A stretch of 64,000 bases of DNA, from positions 6,200,001 to 6,264,000 of the forward strand of contig OZ244969.1 of NCBI GenBank assembly GCA_965222725.1, in the 5' to 3' direction. Under the pieces are notes generated by a model. The model saw only the letters and a program-made list of their open reading frames with translations. It was not told where the DNA came from and ran no database searches. The stretch is from GCA-2748575 sp965222725 (GTDB lineage Bacteria > Pseudomonadota > Gammaproteobacteria > Pseudomonadales > Ketobacteraceae). Of this stretch, positions 1 through 8,497 are shown piece after piece (within the stretch, counting starts at the first letter, position 1; each line of letters begins with the position of its first letter). Position numbers and translations under genes: made by a program.

Positions 1-97
1 AATCATAACGACAGGTTACGGATTGCCGTCACAGAACACCGGAAGATCACTGATAAAAACAAACGAATACTGAAAGCGGATAAAAGGGATACACCTT

Positions 98-1246
98 ATG
101 GCATCACCGGAAGTCATTGATATTGAGAGCCTGATACAGCCCATCAGTGATGAGGCTCCGGCAGGTGAGGATATTCGTGCGGATCGCTCCCCCACCTCAG
201 TGTTCTACAAGATCAAGGATGCCAGAGAACGCGCCCGCAGCGCCGAGCGCAACATGTTCCATGAAGAAGATACCGGCGAATCCGCCAACGATGCCTGGCG
301 CGAAATTCTGGAGATTGCCCCGGAAATCCTCCGGGACAAAAGCAAGGATCTGGAAGTGGCGGCCTGGTATGTGGAAGCCCTTCTGCGTATTCACGGCTTT
401 GCCGGCCTGAGAGACGGTTTCCTGCTCTCCAAATCCCTGGTCGCTGATTTCTGGGACGATATATTCCCGATTCCGGAAGAAGACGACGAAGAAGACGTGC
501 GCGAAATACGCTGCGCCCCTTTTGCCGGCCTGAACGGTGAAGGCCGCGACGGCACCCTGATAGCCCCCCTGAAACGTATCGATATCACCGAAGAAAGCGA
601 CAAGGGCCCCTATGCTTACTGGCAATACCAGCAGGCCCTGGAAATCCAGCGGATTCACGATGAAGATGCCCGGGATGAGCGTATCGCCAGCGCCGGTGTG
701 AGCCTGGACCTGTTTGACAAGGTTATCAACGACACCAGCGTCAGCTTTTGCCAGAACCTGATTGCTGATCTGGAAGGCGCCATCGACGCCTACAATGAAC
801 TGACCCAGGTGTTCGACGAAAAAGCCGAAAGCTATTCACCACCTTCCAGCAATATCAAAAACACCCTCAGCGAAATCCTGGGCACCATCAATCATCTCAC
901 GAAAGACAAGCTGGCATTGGCCGCTCCGACGGAAGAAGCCAGCGAAGAGGCCGCTGGTGAAGCCGGCGCACCGGCAGCGTCCGGTGGCAGCGGTGGCGAC
1001 ACCACCAGCATTGCCAATGCGGTGGTGGCCAGCCGGGAAGATGCCTTTCGCCAGCTGCTGAAAATTGCCGAGTTTTTCAAGAAAACGGAACCCCATTCGC
1101 CGGTGTCTTACGCCATTGAAAAAACCGTGCGCTGGGGCCGTATGTCGCTGCATGAACTGATGAATGAATTGCTTCTGGATTCCCAGGCAAAAGAAAACTA
1201 TGAAATGCTGACGGGCGTTAAACTGGAGCCCGAAGACGAATATTAA
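98..1246 (+). CDS. tssA: T6SS protein TssA (ImpA family)
   Basis: TssA caps and primes assembly of the T6SS tail sheath at the baseplate. The 382-residue product starts with an ImpA_N-type region (about residues 8-140, including the stretch PAGEDIRAD and the acidic segment around residue 125). A linker rich in Ala, Gly and Glu follows at about 285-305, then a short C-terminal helical domain (about 310-375) with the PHSPVSYAIEKTVRW motif typical of the short TssA class. It heads a co-directional run tssA-B-C-C2-E-F-G-H, 36 bp ahead of tssB. The ATG lies after a weak purine-rich stretch (aaaaggga). The 97 bases upstream hold no gene that I can see, and the promoter may lie outside the window. 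Confidence 0.93.
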   Translation: MASPEVIDIESLIQPISDEAPAGEDIRADRSPTSVFYKIKDARERARSAERNMFHEEDTGESANDAWREILEIAPEILRDKSKDLEVAAWYVEALLRIHGFAGLRDGFLLSKSLVADFWDDIFPIPEEDDEEDVREIRCAPFAGLNGEGRDGTLIAPLKRIDITEESDKGPYAYWQYQQALEIQRIHDEDARDERIASAGVSLDLFDKVINDTSVSFCQNLIADLEGAIDAYNELTQVFDEKAESYSPPSSNIKNTLSEILGTINHLTKDKLALAAPTEEASEEAAGEAGAPAASGGSGGDTTSIANAVVASREDAFRQLLKIAEFFKKTEPHSPVSYAIEKTVRWGRMSLHELMNELLLDSQAKENYEMLTGVKLEPEDEY

Positions 1247-1282
1247 TCCTCACCACCACAGCCAACAACAAAGGAAACAACC

Positions 1283-1804
1283 ATGTCTGAGAGTATTCAT
1301 GACAAACTGAAACGAGTCCGTAAACCACGGGTTCACATAACTTATGATGTCGAAACCAACGGTGCCGTTGAGAAAAAAGAATTACCATTTGTCGTTGGTG
1401 TCATGGGTGACTATTCCGGCGACAACACCGAAAACAAACGCCCCCTGCGTGATCGCAAGTTTGTGCAGATCGACCGCGACAATTTCAACGAAGCCATGGC
1501 CAAGGTCAACCCCAAGCTGAACATGAAGGTGGAAAACACCCTGAAAGGCGACGGCAGCGAAATGTCCGTGGACCTGGACTTCAAAAACATGGGCGACTTC
1601 GACCCGGAAAACGTGGTGAATCAGGTAGAACCGCTGAAAAAGCTGCTGGAAACCCGCAACAAGCTGCGCGACCTGATGACCAAGGTAGACCGTTCCGACG
1701 AACTGGAAAGCATTCTGGAAAACGTGTTACAGAATACCGATGCTCTTAAAGGGCTGGGTGATGAATTAGGCGTAGGCGCCGGCGAAGAAGACAAAGGAGA
1801 ATAA
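1283..1804 (+). CDS. tssB: T6SS contractile sheath small subunit TssB
   Basis: TssB pairs with TssC to build the contractile sheath around the Hcp tube in the cytoplasm. The 173-residue protein has the family's usual length and hallmarks: an N-terminal SIHDKLKRVRKPRVHITYDVE segment, the LPFVVGVMGDYSG strand, RKFVQID, and a charged C-terminal helix (residues 110-160) that swaps with TssC. An aaaggaaacaacc ribosome site precedes the ATG. It is followed after 4 bp by tssC, as is usual for these obligate partners. Confidence 0.96.
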   Translation: MSESIHDKLKRVRKPRVHITYDVETNGAVEKKELPFVVGVMGDYSGDNTENKRPLRDRKFVQIDRDNFNEAMAKVNPKLNMKVENTLKGDGSEMSVDLDFKNMGDFDPENVVNQVEPLKKLLETRNKLRDLMTKVDRSDELESILENVLQNTDALKGLGDELGVGAGEEDKGE

Positions 1805-1808
1805 CAAG

Positions 1809-3302
1809 ATGAGTGACGCAGAAAGCCAAGCACAAGGGCAAGAAGCCGAAGCGGCGGAAGGCGAAAGCAGTCTGTTGGAACAGGCGATTACCGCCACCAA
1901 GCAGACTGAGCGTGATGAAACCCAGGATCTGCTCAAGAACCTCACTGAACAGGCTTTGCAGGGCGTTGTATCCTGGGACAAGAACCTGACCGTTACCATC
2001 AACAAAGCCATTGCAGCCATCGATGACATGATGTCCAAGCAACTGGCGGCCGTACTGCACACCGAAAAATTTCAGAAGCTGGAAGGCTCATGGCGTGGTC
2101 TGAACCATCTGGTAATGAATTCGGAAACCGGTGCATCCCTGAAAATCCGCATGATGAATATCAGCAAGCGTGAGCTTTACAAGGATCTCGACAAAGCGGT
2201 TGAATTCGATCAAAGCCAGATTTTCAAGAAGATCTACGAGTCAGAATTCGGTATTGCCGGTGGTGAACCCTACGGCACCCTGATCGGCGATTACCAGTTC
2301 ACCAGCCACCCGGAAGATATCGAACTGCTGACCAACATGTCCCATGTGGCAGCCGGCGCCTTTGCACCCTTTATTGCAGCCGCCGGTTCCGGCATGTTCG
2401 GCTTTGACGACTTTACCGAGCTGTCCAAGCCCCGTGACCTGGAAAAAATCTTCGAGTCTGCCGAGTACATCAAGTGGCGTTCTTTCCGCGAAAGCGAAGA
2501 TTCCCGCTTTGTTACTCTGGTGATGCCTTCTGTACTGGCACGTACCCCTTACGGCAAAGACACCAAACCCGTGGAAGCTTTCGACTTTGAAGAGTTCCCC
2601 ATCGGCGCCGACGGCAAATCCGCCCCCGCCAGCCACGACGATTATTGCTGGATGAATGCCTCTTATGTGATGGGCACCACCCTCACATCCGCGTTCGCAC
2701 AATACGGCTGGTGTACCGCCATCCGCGGTGCTGAAGGTGGCGGTAAGGTAGAAGGCCTGCCGGTTCACCTGTTCACCTCTGACGATGGCGACACTGACAT
2801 GAAGTGCCCCACAGAAATCGGCATTACCGATCGTCGTGAAGCAGAGCTGAGCAAGCTGGGCTTCCTGCCACTGTGTCACTACAAGAACACTGACTACTCT
2901 GTGTTTTTCGGTGCTCAGAGCGCTCAGAAACCGAAGATATACGACGACCCGGAAGCCACCGCCAACGCGGCCATCTCTTCCCGTCTGCCCTATATCATGT
3001 CCACCTCACGCATTGCTCACTTCCTGAAAGTAATGGCGCGGGACAAGATCGGTTCCTTTATGGAAGCCTCAGACGCGGAAGCCTGGCTGAACCGCTGGAT
3101 CAACGAGTACACCAACAGCAACCCGGACGCCGGACAGGAAATGAAAGCCCGCTACCCGCTGGCTGAAGCCAAGATCCAGGTGAAGGAAGTGCCCGGTGCG
3201 CCCGGTTCCTACAATGCCGTAGCCTGGTTACGCCCATGGCTGCAAATGGAAGAACTGACTGCCTCGTTGCGGATGGTAGCCAGTATTCCGGAAGGCGGCT
3301 GA
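1809..3302 (+). CDS. tssC: T6SS contractile sheath large subunit TssC
   Basis: TssC (EvpB/VipB family) is the large sheath subunit that contracts to fire the T6SS spike and is later recycled by ClpV. The 497-residue protein contains conserved family segments: a SWRGL block near residue 95, FDQSQIFKKIYESEFG near 140, GGEPYG near 155, and a C-terminal half with LGFLPLCHYK and RIAHFLKVMARDKIGSF. Length is normal. It is tightly linked to tssB (4 bp gap), so this copy, and not the downstream paralogue, is the obvious TssB partner. Confidence 0.96.
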   Translation: MSDAESQAQGQEAEAAEGESSLLEQAITATKQTERDETQDLLKNLTEQALQGVVSWDKNLTVTINKAIAAIDDMMSKQLAAVLHTEKFQKLEGSWRGLNHLVMNSETGASLKIRMMNISKRELYKDLDKAVEFDQSQIFKKIYESEFGIAGGEPYGTLIGDYQFTSHPEDIELLTNMSHVAAGAFAPFIAAAGSGMFGFDDFTELSKPRDLEKIFESAEYIKWRSFRESEDSRFVTLVMPSVLARTPYGKDTKPVEAFDFEEFPIGADGKSAPASHDDYCWMNASYVMGTTLTSAFAQYGWCTAIRGAEGGGKVEGLPVHLFTSDDGDTDMKCPTEIGITDRREAELSKLGFLPLCHYKNTDYSVFFGAQSAQKPKIYDDPEATANAAISSRLPYIMSTSRIAHFLKVMARDKIGSFMEASDAEAWLNRWINEYTNSNPDAGQEMKARYPLAEAKIQVKEVPGAPGSYNAVAWLRPWLQMEELTASLRMVASIPEGG

Positions 3303-3311
3303 TCACGCCCT

Positions 3312-3361
3312 GCCGGCTGCTTCTGTTCTGTTTTACAAAAGCAAGAACAAGAGCAGCCGGC
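3312..3361 (+). terminator. Hairpin between tssC and tssC2
   Basis: A perfect 10-bp inverted repeat (3312-3321 and 3352-3361, GCCGGCTGCT/AGCAGCCGGC) encloses an imperfectly paired inner stem and is followed by only four T residues. It sits 10 bp after the tssC stop. It could be a weak terminator or attenuator, or an RNA-processing/stability element that sets tssBC apart from the downstream genes. I infer this from structure only. Confidence 0.55.
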
Positions 3362-3425
3362 ATTTTCCGCTCCAGTATTTTTCCTATAAGCCCTGTTGGC
3401 GAATAACCCCTTAGCTTGCGACCCT

Positions 3426-4928
3426 ATGACTTCAACGGATTCCTCACAATCGTCAGACACTCCGCTGCTGGATTCCATTGAAGTTGCCGAGAAAACCCGT
3501 TTTGAAACAGATGTGGATCTGTTCCTTAAAACCAGTGACGACAGCAAAGCCCTGACGTTATGGCTGGAACGCCTCACTGCCATAGAAGACCTGAGCAAAC
3601 TGGACGATCTTAACGAAGCACTGGCAATGGATATTGCCATGCTGGACGAGCTGATCAACGAGCAGCTCAAAACCATTCTTCACCACCCCAGACTGAACCA
3701 GCTGGAAGCCGCCTGGCGTGGTCTGGAAATTCTCCTGAAGGCCGGCGAAGACAGCAAAAAAATCAAAGTCCGCATGCTGGATATTACCTGGCGGGAAGTG
3801 ACCCGGGATATCGAGCGGGCCCTGGAGTTTGATCAGAGCCAGTTGTTTAATAAAGTCTACAGTGAAGAATTCGGTTCTCCCGGCGGCGAACCTTATGGTG
3901 TGCTGATCGCCAATTATGAAGTGCAGCACCGCCCTTCCGCCGGACACCCCTATGATGATACCGCCACCCTGCTGACACTGGCGCAAATCGCAGCAGCATC
4001 CTTTTCCCCCATGATTCTGGGTGCTTCTCCCGGCTTTTTTGGCCTGGATTCATTTGAGCGATTAAATACAACGCTCAACTACGACAAGATTTTTCAGCAG
4101 CACGAATACATTAAATGGCGGGCCTACCGGGACACCGAAGACTCCCGTTTTCTGGCACTCACCCTGCCGCGGATTCTGATGCGGGAACCGCGCCGCCGGG
4201 AAAACACCAGTTACCACGGCCTGCAGCTGGATGCCGATACCGACAATTACCTGTGGGGCAACGCCTGCTTTGCCATGGGTGCGGTATTGATCCGTGAATT
4301 CAATAACGTGGGCTGGTTTTCCCATATCCGTGGCGCGCCACGGGATCAGATGGGTGGCGGCATTGTAACGGATCTGCCCATCAGTTATTTTCATTCGGAC
4401 GGGCCGCAAGTGGCGCTGCGACCGGTCACCGATGTGGTCATTACGGATCAGATGGAAAAGGAAATGGGCGAACACGGCTTTATTCCCCTGTGCCATTGTT
4501 ACGACACACCCTTTGCTTCTTTCCACGGCAATTTCAGCACCCAGAAACCCAAGGAATACAAAGACCCGGGCGCTACCATCAATGCCCGCCTGTCTGCCAT
4601 GATGCAGCACATCCTGTGCGCGTCCCGCTTTGCCCATTACATTAAAATCATGGTGCGGGATAAGGTGGGCAGTTTTTTCAGCGCCAACGATTGCCAGACC
4701 TATATCCACAACTGGCTGACGGACTATATCAGCGGCAATGATAATCTCGACTGGGACATGCAATCCAAATATCCCTTGCGGGATGCCAATGTTCAGGTAC
4801 TGGAACGCCCGGACAAGCCCGGCGTCTACGCATCGGTTATTCACTTACAGCCCCATTACCAGCTGGATCAGATGGTATCGGAGCTAAAACTCACCACGGA
4901 ACTGTCGTCCATGGCATCCGGAAAATAA
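3426..4928 (+). CDS. Second TssC-type sheath protein (TssC2)
   Basis: A paralogue of the upstream TssC with the same block order: AAWRGLEILL, FDQSQLFNKVYSEEFGSPGGEPYGVL, EYIKWRAYRDTEDSRFLALTLPR, HGFIPLCHCYDT, RFAHYIKIMVRDKVGSF. The ATG at 3426 gives 500 residues; an in-frame TTG at 3396 would add 10, and neither has a strong ribosome site. Two tssC genes in one T6SS locus are known from Agrobacterium (TssC40 and TssC41). No second tssB accompanies it. It may form a specialised sheath ring (for example baseplate-proximal) or a modified sheath; its exact role is inferred. Followed by tssE after 15 bp. Confidence 0.9.
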   Translation: MTSTDSSQSSDTPLLDSIEVAEKTRFETDVDLFLKTSDDSKALTLWLERLTAIEDLSKLDDLNEALAMDIAMLDELINEQLKTILHHPRLNQLEAAWRGLEILLKAGEDSKKIKVRMLDITWREVTRDIERALEFDQSQLFNKVYSEEFGSPGGEPYGVLIANYEVQHRPSAGHPYDDTATLLTLAQIAAASFSPMILGASPGFFGLDSFERLNTTLNYDKIFQQHEYIKWRAYRDTEDSRFLALTLPRILMREPRRRENTSYHGLQLDADTDNYLWGNACFAMGAVLIREFNNVGWFSHIRGAPRDQMGGGIVTDLPISYFHSDGPQVALRPVTDVVITDQMEKEMGEHGFIPLCHCYDTPFASFHGNFSTQKPKEYKDPGATINARLSAMMQHILCASRFAHYIKIMVRDKVGSFFSANDCQTYIHNWLTDYISGNDNLDWDMQSKYPLRDANVQVLERPDKPGVYASVIHLQPHYQLDQMVSELKLTTELSSMASGK

Positions 4929-4943
4929 CAGGGGAAACCGGCT

Positions 4944-5435
4944 ATGAGCAAAAGCAAACAGCAGATTCGCCCTTCCATACTGGACCGCCTGATTGACGAA
5001 GACCCGGCCAAGCGCGTAGAAGGTGAGAAAGACCGCTATCAGGTAACCCGGGAATTGCGGGAAAGCGTACGCCGCGATCTTGAACTGCTGCTGAATACCC
5101 GCTTCAGGATTCTGTCCGCCGAGCCCCATCAAAAGGAACTGGACAAATCCCTGATCAACTATGGGCTGCCAGATCTGGCCACCATTAACCTAGTGGATGA
5201 AGGCACCCGCAATGATTTCTGCCGTACCATTGAGGCCACCATCAAACGTTACGAACCCCGATTCAAAACCGTGCAGGTCAGCAGTCTGGATAATATTTCC
5301 GAAACAGACCGGGCGGTGCGTTTTCGCATTGATGCGGTGCTACATGCGGATCCCGCACCGGAAGTCATTATCTTTGACTCGGTGCTGGAGCCCGTGAGTC
5401 GGGCGGTGGACATACTGGATGTGGACTCCTTTTAA
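4944..5435 (+). CDS. tssE: T6SS baseplate protein TssE (gp25-like)
   Basis: TssE is the gp25-like baseplate wedge protein that templates sheath polymerisation. The 163-residue protein has the family N-terminal PSILDRLIDEDP segment, RRDLELLLNTR (the EPR-region helix), an LINYGLPDL block near residue 75, and a C-terminal strand/helix region (about 85-160). Co-transcribed between tssC2 and tssF. The ATG follows an aggggaaacc ribosome site. Confidence 0.94.
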   Translation: MSKSKQQIRPSILDRLIDEDPAKRVEGEKDRYQVTRELRESVRRDLELLLNTRFRILSAEPHQKELDKSLINYGLPDLATINLVDEGTRNDFCRTIEATIKRYEPRFKTVQVSSLDNISETDRAVRFRIDAVLHADPAPEVIIFDSVLEPVSRAVDILDVDSF

Positions 5436-5471
5436 TGAAGATCAAGTTAATGAAGACCAAGGCTTTCCTTT

Positions 5472-7301
5472 ATGAGTGACGACCTATTACCGTATTACGA
5501 AAAAGAGCTGGGCTTTATTCGCAAGTCCGGTGCCGAATTTGCGGACACTCACCCCAAGATTGCCGGCCGTCTGCGGATCAGCGCCGATACCGTGGAAGAC
5601 CCCCACGTTTCCCGCCTGCTGGAAGGCTTTGCCTATCTGAATGCGCGCATTCAGCACAAGCTGGATGATGAATTTCCTGAGCTGACTGATGCCCTGTTCA
5701 ATATCGTTTACCCCCATTACCTGCGGCCGTTCCCTTCCTGTTCCATATTGCAGTTTGATGCTGCCAACGATCTGGACGGACGCTTCCAGATTGAAAAAGG
5801 CACCCTGCTGGAATCGGACACCTTTCAGGGAAAAACCTGCAAATTCACCACCTGCTACGATGTGGATCTGGTGCCGTTAACGATTCGCACCGCCTCATTG
5901 CAGGCCCGGCCGTTTATCGCACCCGGCGCCAATCAGGTGCAGAATGCCGGCGCCATTATTCATCTGGGCCTGAAAACCCTGTCGCCCAAAGTGGCCGCCG
6001 GTGCGCTGGAATTATCCAACCTGCGTTTCTTTATTCAGGGCCAGCCGCAACATGTGTATCCCATTCACCGCATGTTACTGAACGAGTCCGTGAAACTGGT
6101 GGTGGCCCGCGGGGAAAACGATACCAACCCTATTTATCTGGACAGCACCCGCATCAAGCCGGTGGGGTACGACGAGGACCAGGGCCTGATCCCCTACCCG
6201 GCGGAATCCTTTCTCGGTTACCGCCTGCTGACAGAGTATTTTCTGTTCCCGGAAAAATTTCTGTTTGTGGATATTGATCTGGACGGCATTATCGATGAAA
6301 GCTTTCAGCAGGAAGTGAATCTGTACGTGTATCTGCAACAGTCCAACACGGAACTGGAGCGGACTTTATCCAGCGATAACTTCGCCCTGGGCTGCACCCC
6401 CATGGTAAACCTGTTTTCCCATCAGGCAGACCCGTTACGGGTCACCCACACCCAGCGTGAATACCAGATTATTCCCGATGCCCGTTCCCACAAGGCCCTG
6501 GAAATCTATTCCGTGAACGATGTAAAAGCCACCCTGCCCAGCGGCGACAATTTTCGCTATCAGCCCTTTTACGGACTGACCCACGACCAGGCAAAATCAG
6601 ACAAGGGGCTGTACTGGTATGCCAGCCGGAAAAACGCCAGCCTGAGCGCCACACCGGAACATGAAGGCACCGAGGTTTACCTGACACTGACAGACCTGGG
6701 CTTCAGCCCCCAATCCAGCGCCCAGCAAACCCTGACCATTAAAACCACCGCCATGAACCGGGATTTGCCCAGCAAACTGCCCTTTGGTGGTGGCCAGCCC
6801 CGTTTGCATTGTGTGGAGATCGCACCACCCACCCAGCGCATCAGCTGCCTGACACCGCCTACCCATACCGTAAGACCAGACCTGAGGGACCGGGCCCGCT
6901 GGCGATTGCTGTCACACCTGAATCTGAATCATCTGACCCTGAAAAACGGCAAAGGCAGCACCGATGCCATCAAGGAATTATTGCGGTTGTACAACTTCAA
7001 GGATTCCGCATCTATCCGCACCATTATCGAAGCGGTGGATAGCGTGGACTCCCATTATATGACCGCCCCCATCACCATTGACGGAAAAACCACCCTGTGC
7101 CGCGGCACCCAGATCACCATCGAATTTAATGAAGGCCAGCTGGCGGGCACCAGCGCTTTTCTGTTTGCCAGTGTGCTGGAGCACTTCTTTGGTGTGTACT
7201 GTTCAGTGAATTCATTTACCCGCCTGACGGCGAAAATCAAAGGTAAAGACGGAGTATTGAAAACATGGCCACCGCGCGCCGGCGAAAAAAGCTTACTGTA
7301 A
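5472..7301 (+). CDS. tssF: T6SS baseplate protein TssF
   Basis: TssF (VasA/ImpG family) forms the baseplate wedge with TssG. The 609-residue protein begins with the family signature LLPYYEKELGFIRKSGAEFA, followed by HPKIAGRL and the VSRLLEGFAYLNARI block, and has the normal length. Its last 37 bases overlap the start of tssG in another frame, a tight coupling that fits the fixed TssF/TssG stoichiometry of the wedge. Confidence 0.95.
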   Translation: MSDDLLPYYEKELGFIRKSGAEFADTHPKIAGRLRISADTVEDPHVSRLLEGFAYLNARIQHKLDDEFPELTDALFNIVYPHYLRPFPSCSILQFDAANDLDGRFQIEKGTLLESDTFQGKTCKFTTCYDVDLVPLTIRTASLQARPFIAPGANQVQNAGAIIHLGLKTLSPKVAAGALELSNLRFFIQGQPQHVYPIHRMLLNESVKLVVARGENDTNPIYLDSTRIKPVGYDEDQGLIPYPAESFLGYRLLTEYFLFPEKFLFVDIDLDGIIDESFQQEVNLYVYLQQSNTELERTLSSDNFALGCTPMVNLFSHQADPLRVTHTQREYQIIPDARSHKALEIYSVNDVKATLPSGDNFRYQPFYGLTHDQAKSDKGLYWYASRKNASLSATPEHEGTEVYLTLTDLGFSPQSSAQQTLTIKTTAMNRDLPSKLPFGGGQPRLHCVEIAPPTQRISCLTPPTHTVRPDLRDRARWRLLSHLNLNHLTLKNGKGSTDAIKELLRLYNFKDSASIRTIIEAVDSVDSHYMTAPITIDGKTTLCRGTQITIEFNEGQLAGTSAFLFASVLEHFFGVYCSVNSFTRLTAKIKGKDGVLKTWPPRAGEKSLL

Positions 7302-8398
7302 TCGATTCGCTGTTTAACAATCCCAGCGACTTCGATTTCTTTCAGGCAGTACGGCTTTTGGAAATCTTTGCCCGCAAGGATGAGCAGGCCTGGGATGAAA
7401 CCGCCAATAAGCCTATCGGTTATGATCACCCCGCAGCGCTGGAGGCGATCCGTTTCCGCATGCACCAGTCGTTGAAATTTCCCGACAAGGAAATTGTCAC
7501 GCTGGATTCCCGCCTGACCACCTACAACAAACAGGAGCGGGCCCAGTTTCTGTTATCCGTCAGCCTGATGGGGCTTACCGGTGCCAGTGGCGTGCTGCCC
7601 TATCACTACACCGAACTGATTCTGCAGCGCTATCGCTTCAAGGATTTTTCCCTGGGGCATTTTCTGGACATGTTCAATCACCGCACCCTGTCCATTTATT
7701 ATCGCGCCGCCAACAAGTACCGGTTTCCGTCCCATTTCGAGCAACAGGATCTGGCTCGCCAGAACGATACCCAGATACTGCAAACCAGTTTTCCCCGGGC
7801 GGACCTGTTCACCGAATCCCTGCGTTCCATTGCCGGTCTGAATGCCCCCAGAGCCCTGCGCGGACTGACCCACCTGAATGACAATATCCTGCGCTATACC
7901 GCCTATTTTGCGCAGCGACCACGTTCGTCAGGCAATCTGGGCCGCATGCTGGCGGACTATTTCGAACTGCCGGTGAATATCGATTCCTTTAAAGCCCAGT
8001 GGCAGGAAATTGTGCCCGACATGCTCACCCGCCTGCCGGGCAAAGAGGTTCCCCTGGGGCAGAATGTGCAACTGGGTCAGAACGCCATGCTGGGGCATCG
8101 TATCTGGTCCGCCCAGAGCAAGTTCCAGATCAATATCGGGCCGCTGAACTACAAACAGTATCAGTCGCTGGCTCCCGGCAGCCAAAAGCTCAAAGCCCTG
8201 CATTCCCTGATCCGGCTTTATGTGGGTATAGAACTGGATTACGATATTATGCTGTCGGTACCGGCCAGCGAGATGCCGGTGGCACGCATGGATCCCAAAG
8301 CGACAAACCCCATACAACTGGGCTGGAATACCTTTATGCAAACCCGGGATCAACAGAACAAAATGGTAAAAATACGGATTTCCCAGGCAGACTATTAG
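7265..8398 (+). CDS. tssG: T6SS baseplate protein TssG
   Basis: TssG (VasB/ImpH family) is the second baseplate wedge protein. The 377-residue product shows family blocks FDFFQAVRLLE (residues 19-29), the ERAQFLLSVSLMGLTGASGVLPYHYTE region (about 90-120), FLDMFNHRTLSIYYRA, and a C-terminal IGPLNYKQYQSLAPGS segment. The ATG lies inside tssF. A 99-bp gap then precedes tssH. Confidence 0.94.
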   Translation: MATARRRKKLTVIDSLFNNPSDFDFFQAVRLLEIFARKDEQAWDETANKPIGYDHPAALEAIRFRMHQSLKFPDKEIVTLDSRLTTYNKQERAQFLLSVSLMGLTGASGVLPYHYTELILQRYRFKDFSLGHFLDMFNHRTLSIYYRAANKYRFPSHFEQQDLARQNDTQILQTSFPRADLFTESLRSIAGLNAPRALRGLTHLNDNILRYTAYFAQRPRSSGNLGRMLADYFELPVNIDSFKAQWQEIVPDMLTRLPGKEVPLGQNVQLGQNAMLGHRIWSAQSKFQINIGPLNYKQYQSLAPGSQKLKALHSLIRLYVGIELDYDIMLSVPASEMPVARMDPKATNPIQLGWNTFMQTRDQQNKMVKIRISQADY

Positions 8399-8407
8399 CA
8401 TGCATGC

Positions 8408-8431
8408 CACAATGATGATTGCTACATTGTG
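8408..8431. repeat. Inverted repeat in the tssG-tssH gap
   Basis: A perfect 7-bp inverted repeat, CACAATG and CATTGTG, is separated by 10 bases, about 70 bp before the tssH start. It could be an operator or an RNA hairpin; no regulator is recognised. The rest of the gap is AT-rich and ends in a gcaaaggaaac ribosome site for tssH. Confidence 0.4.
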
Positions 8432-8497
8432 CGCAGCCCAACGATAACCGATTGATATCCAAAACAAGATTCAATAAAGAGCAAAGGAAACGGCACC

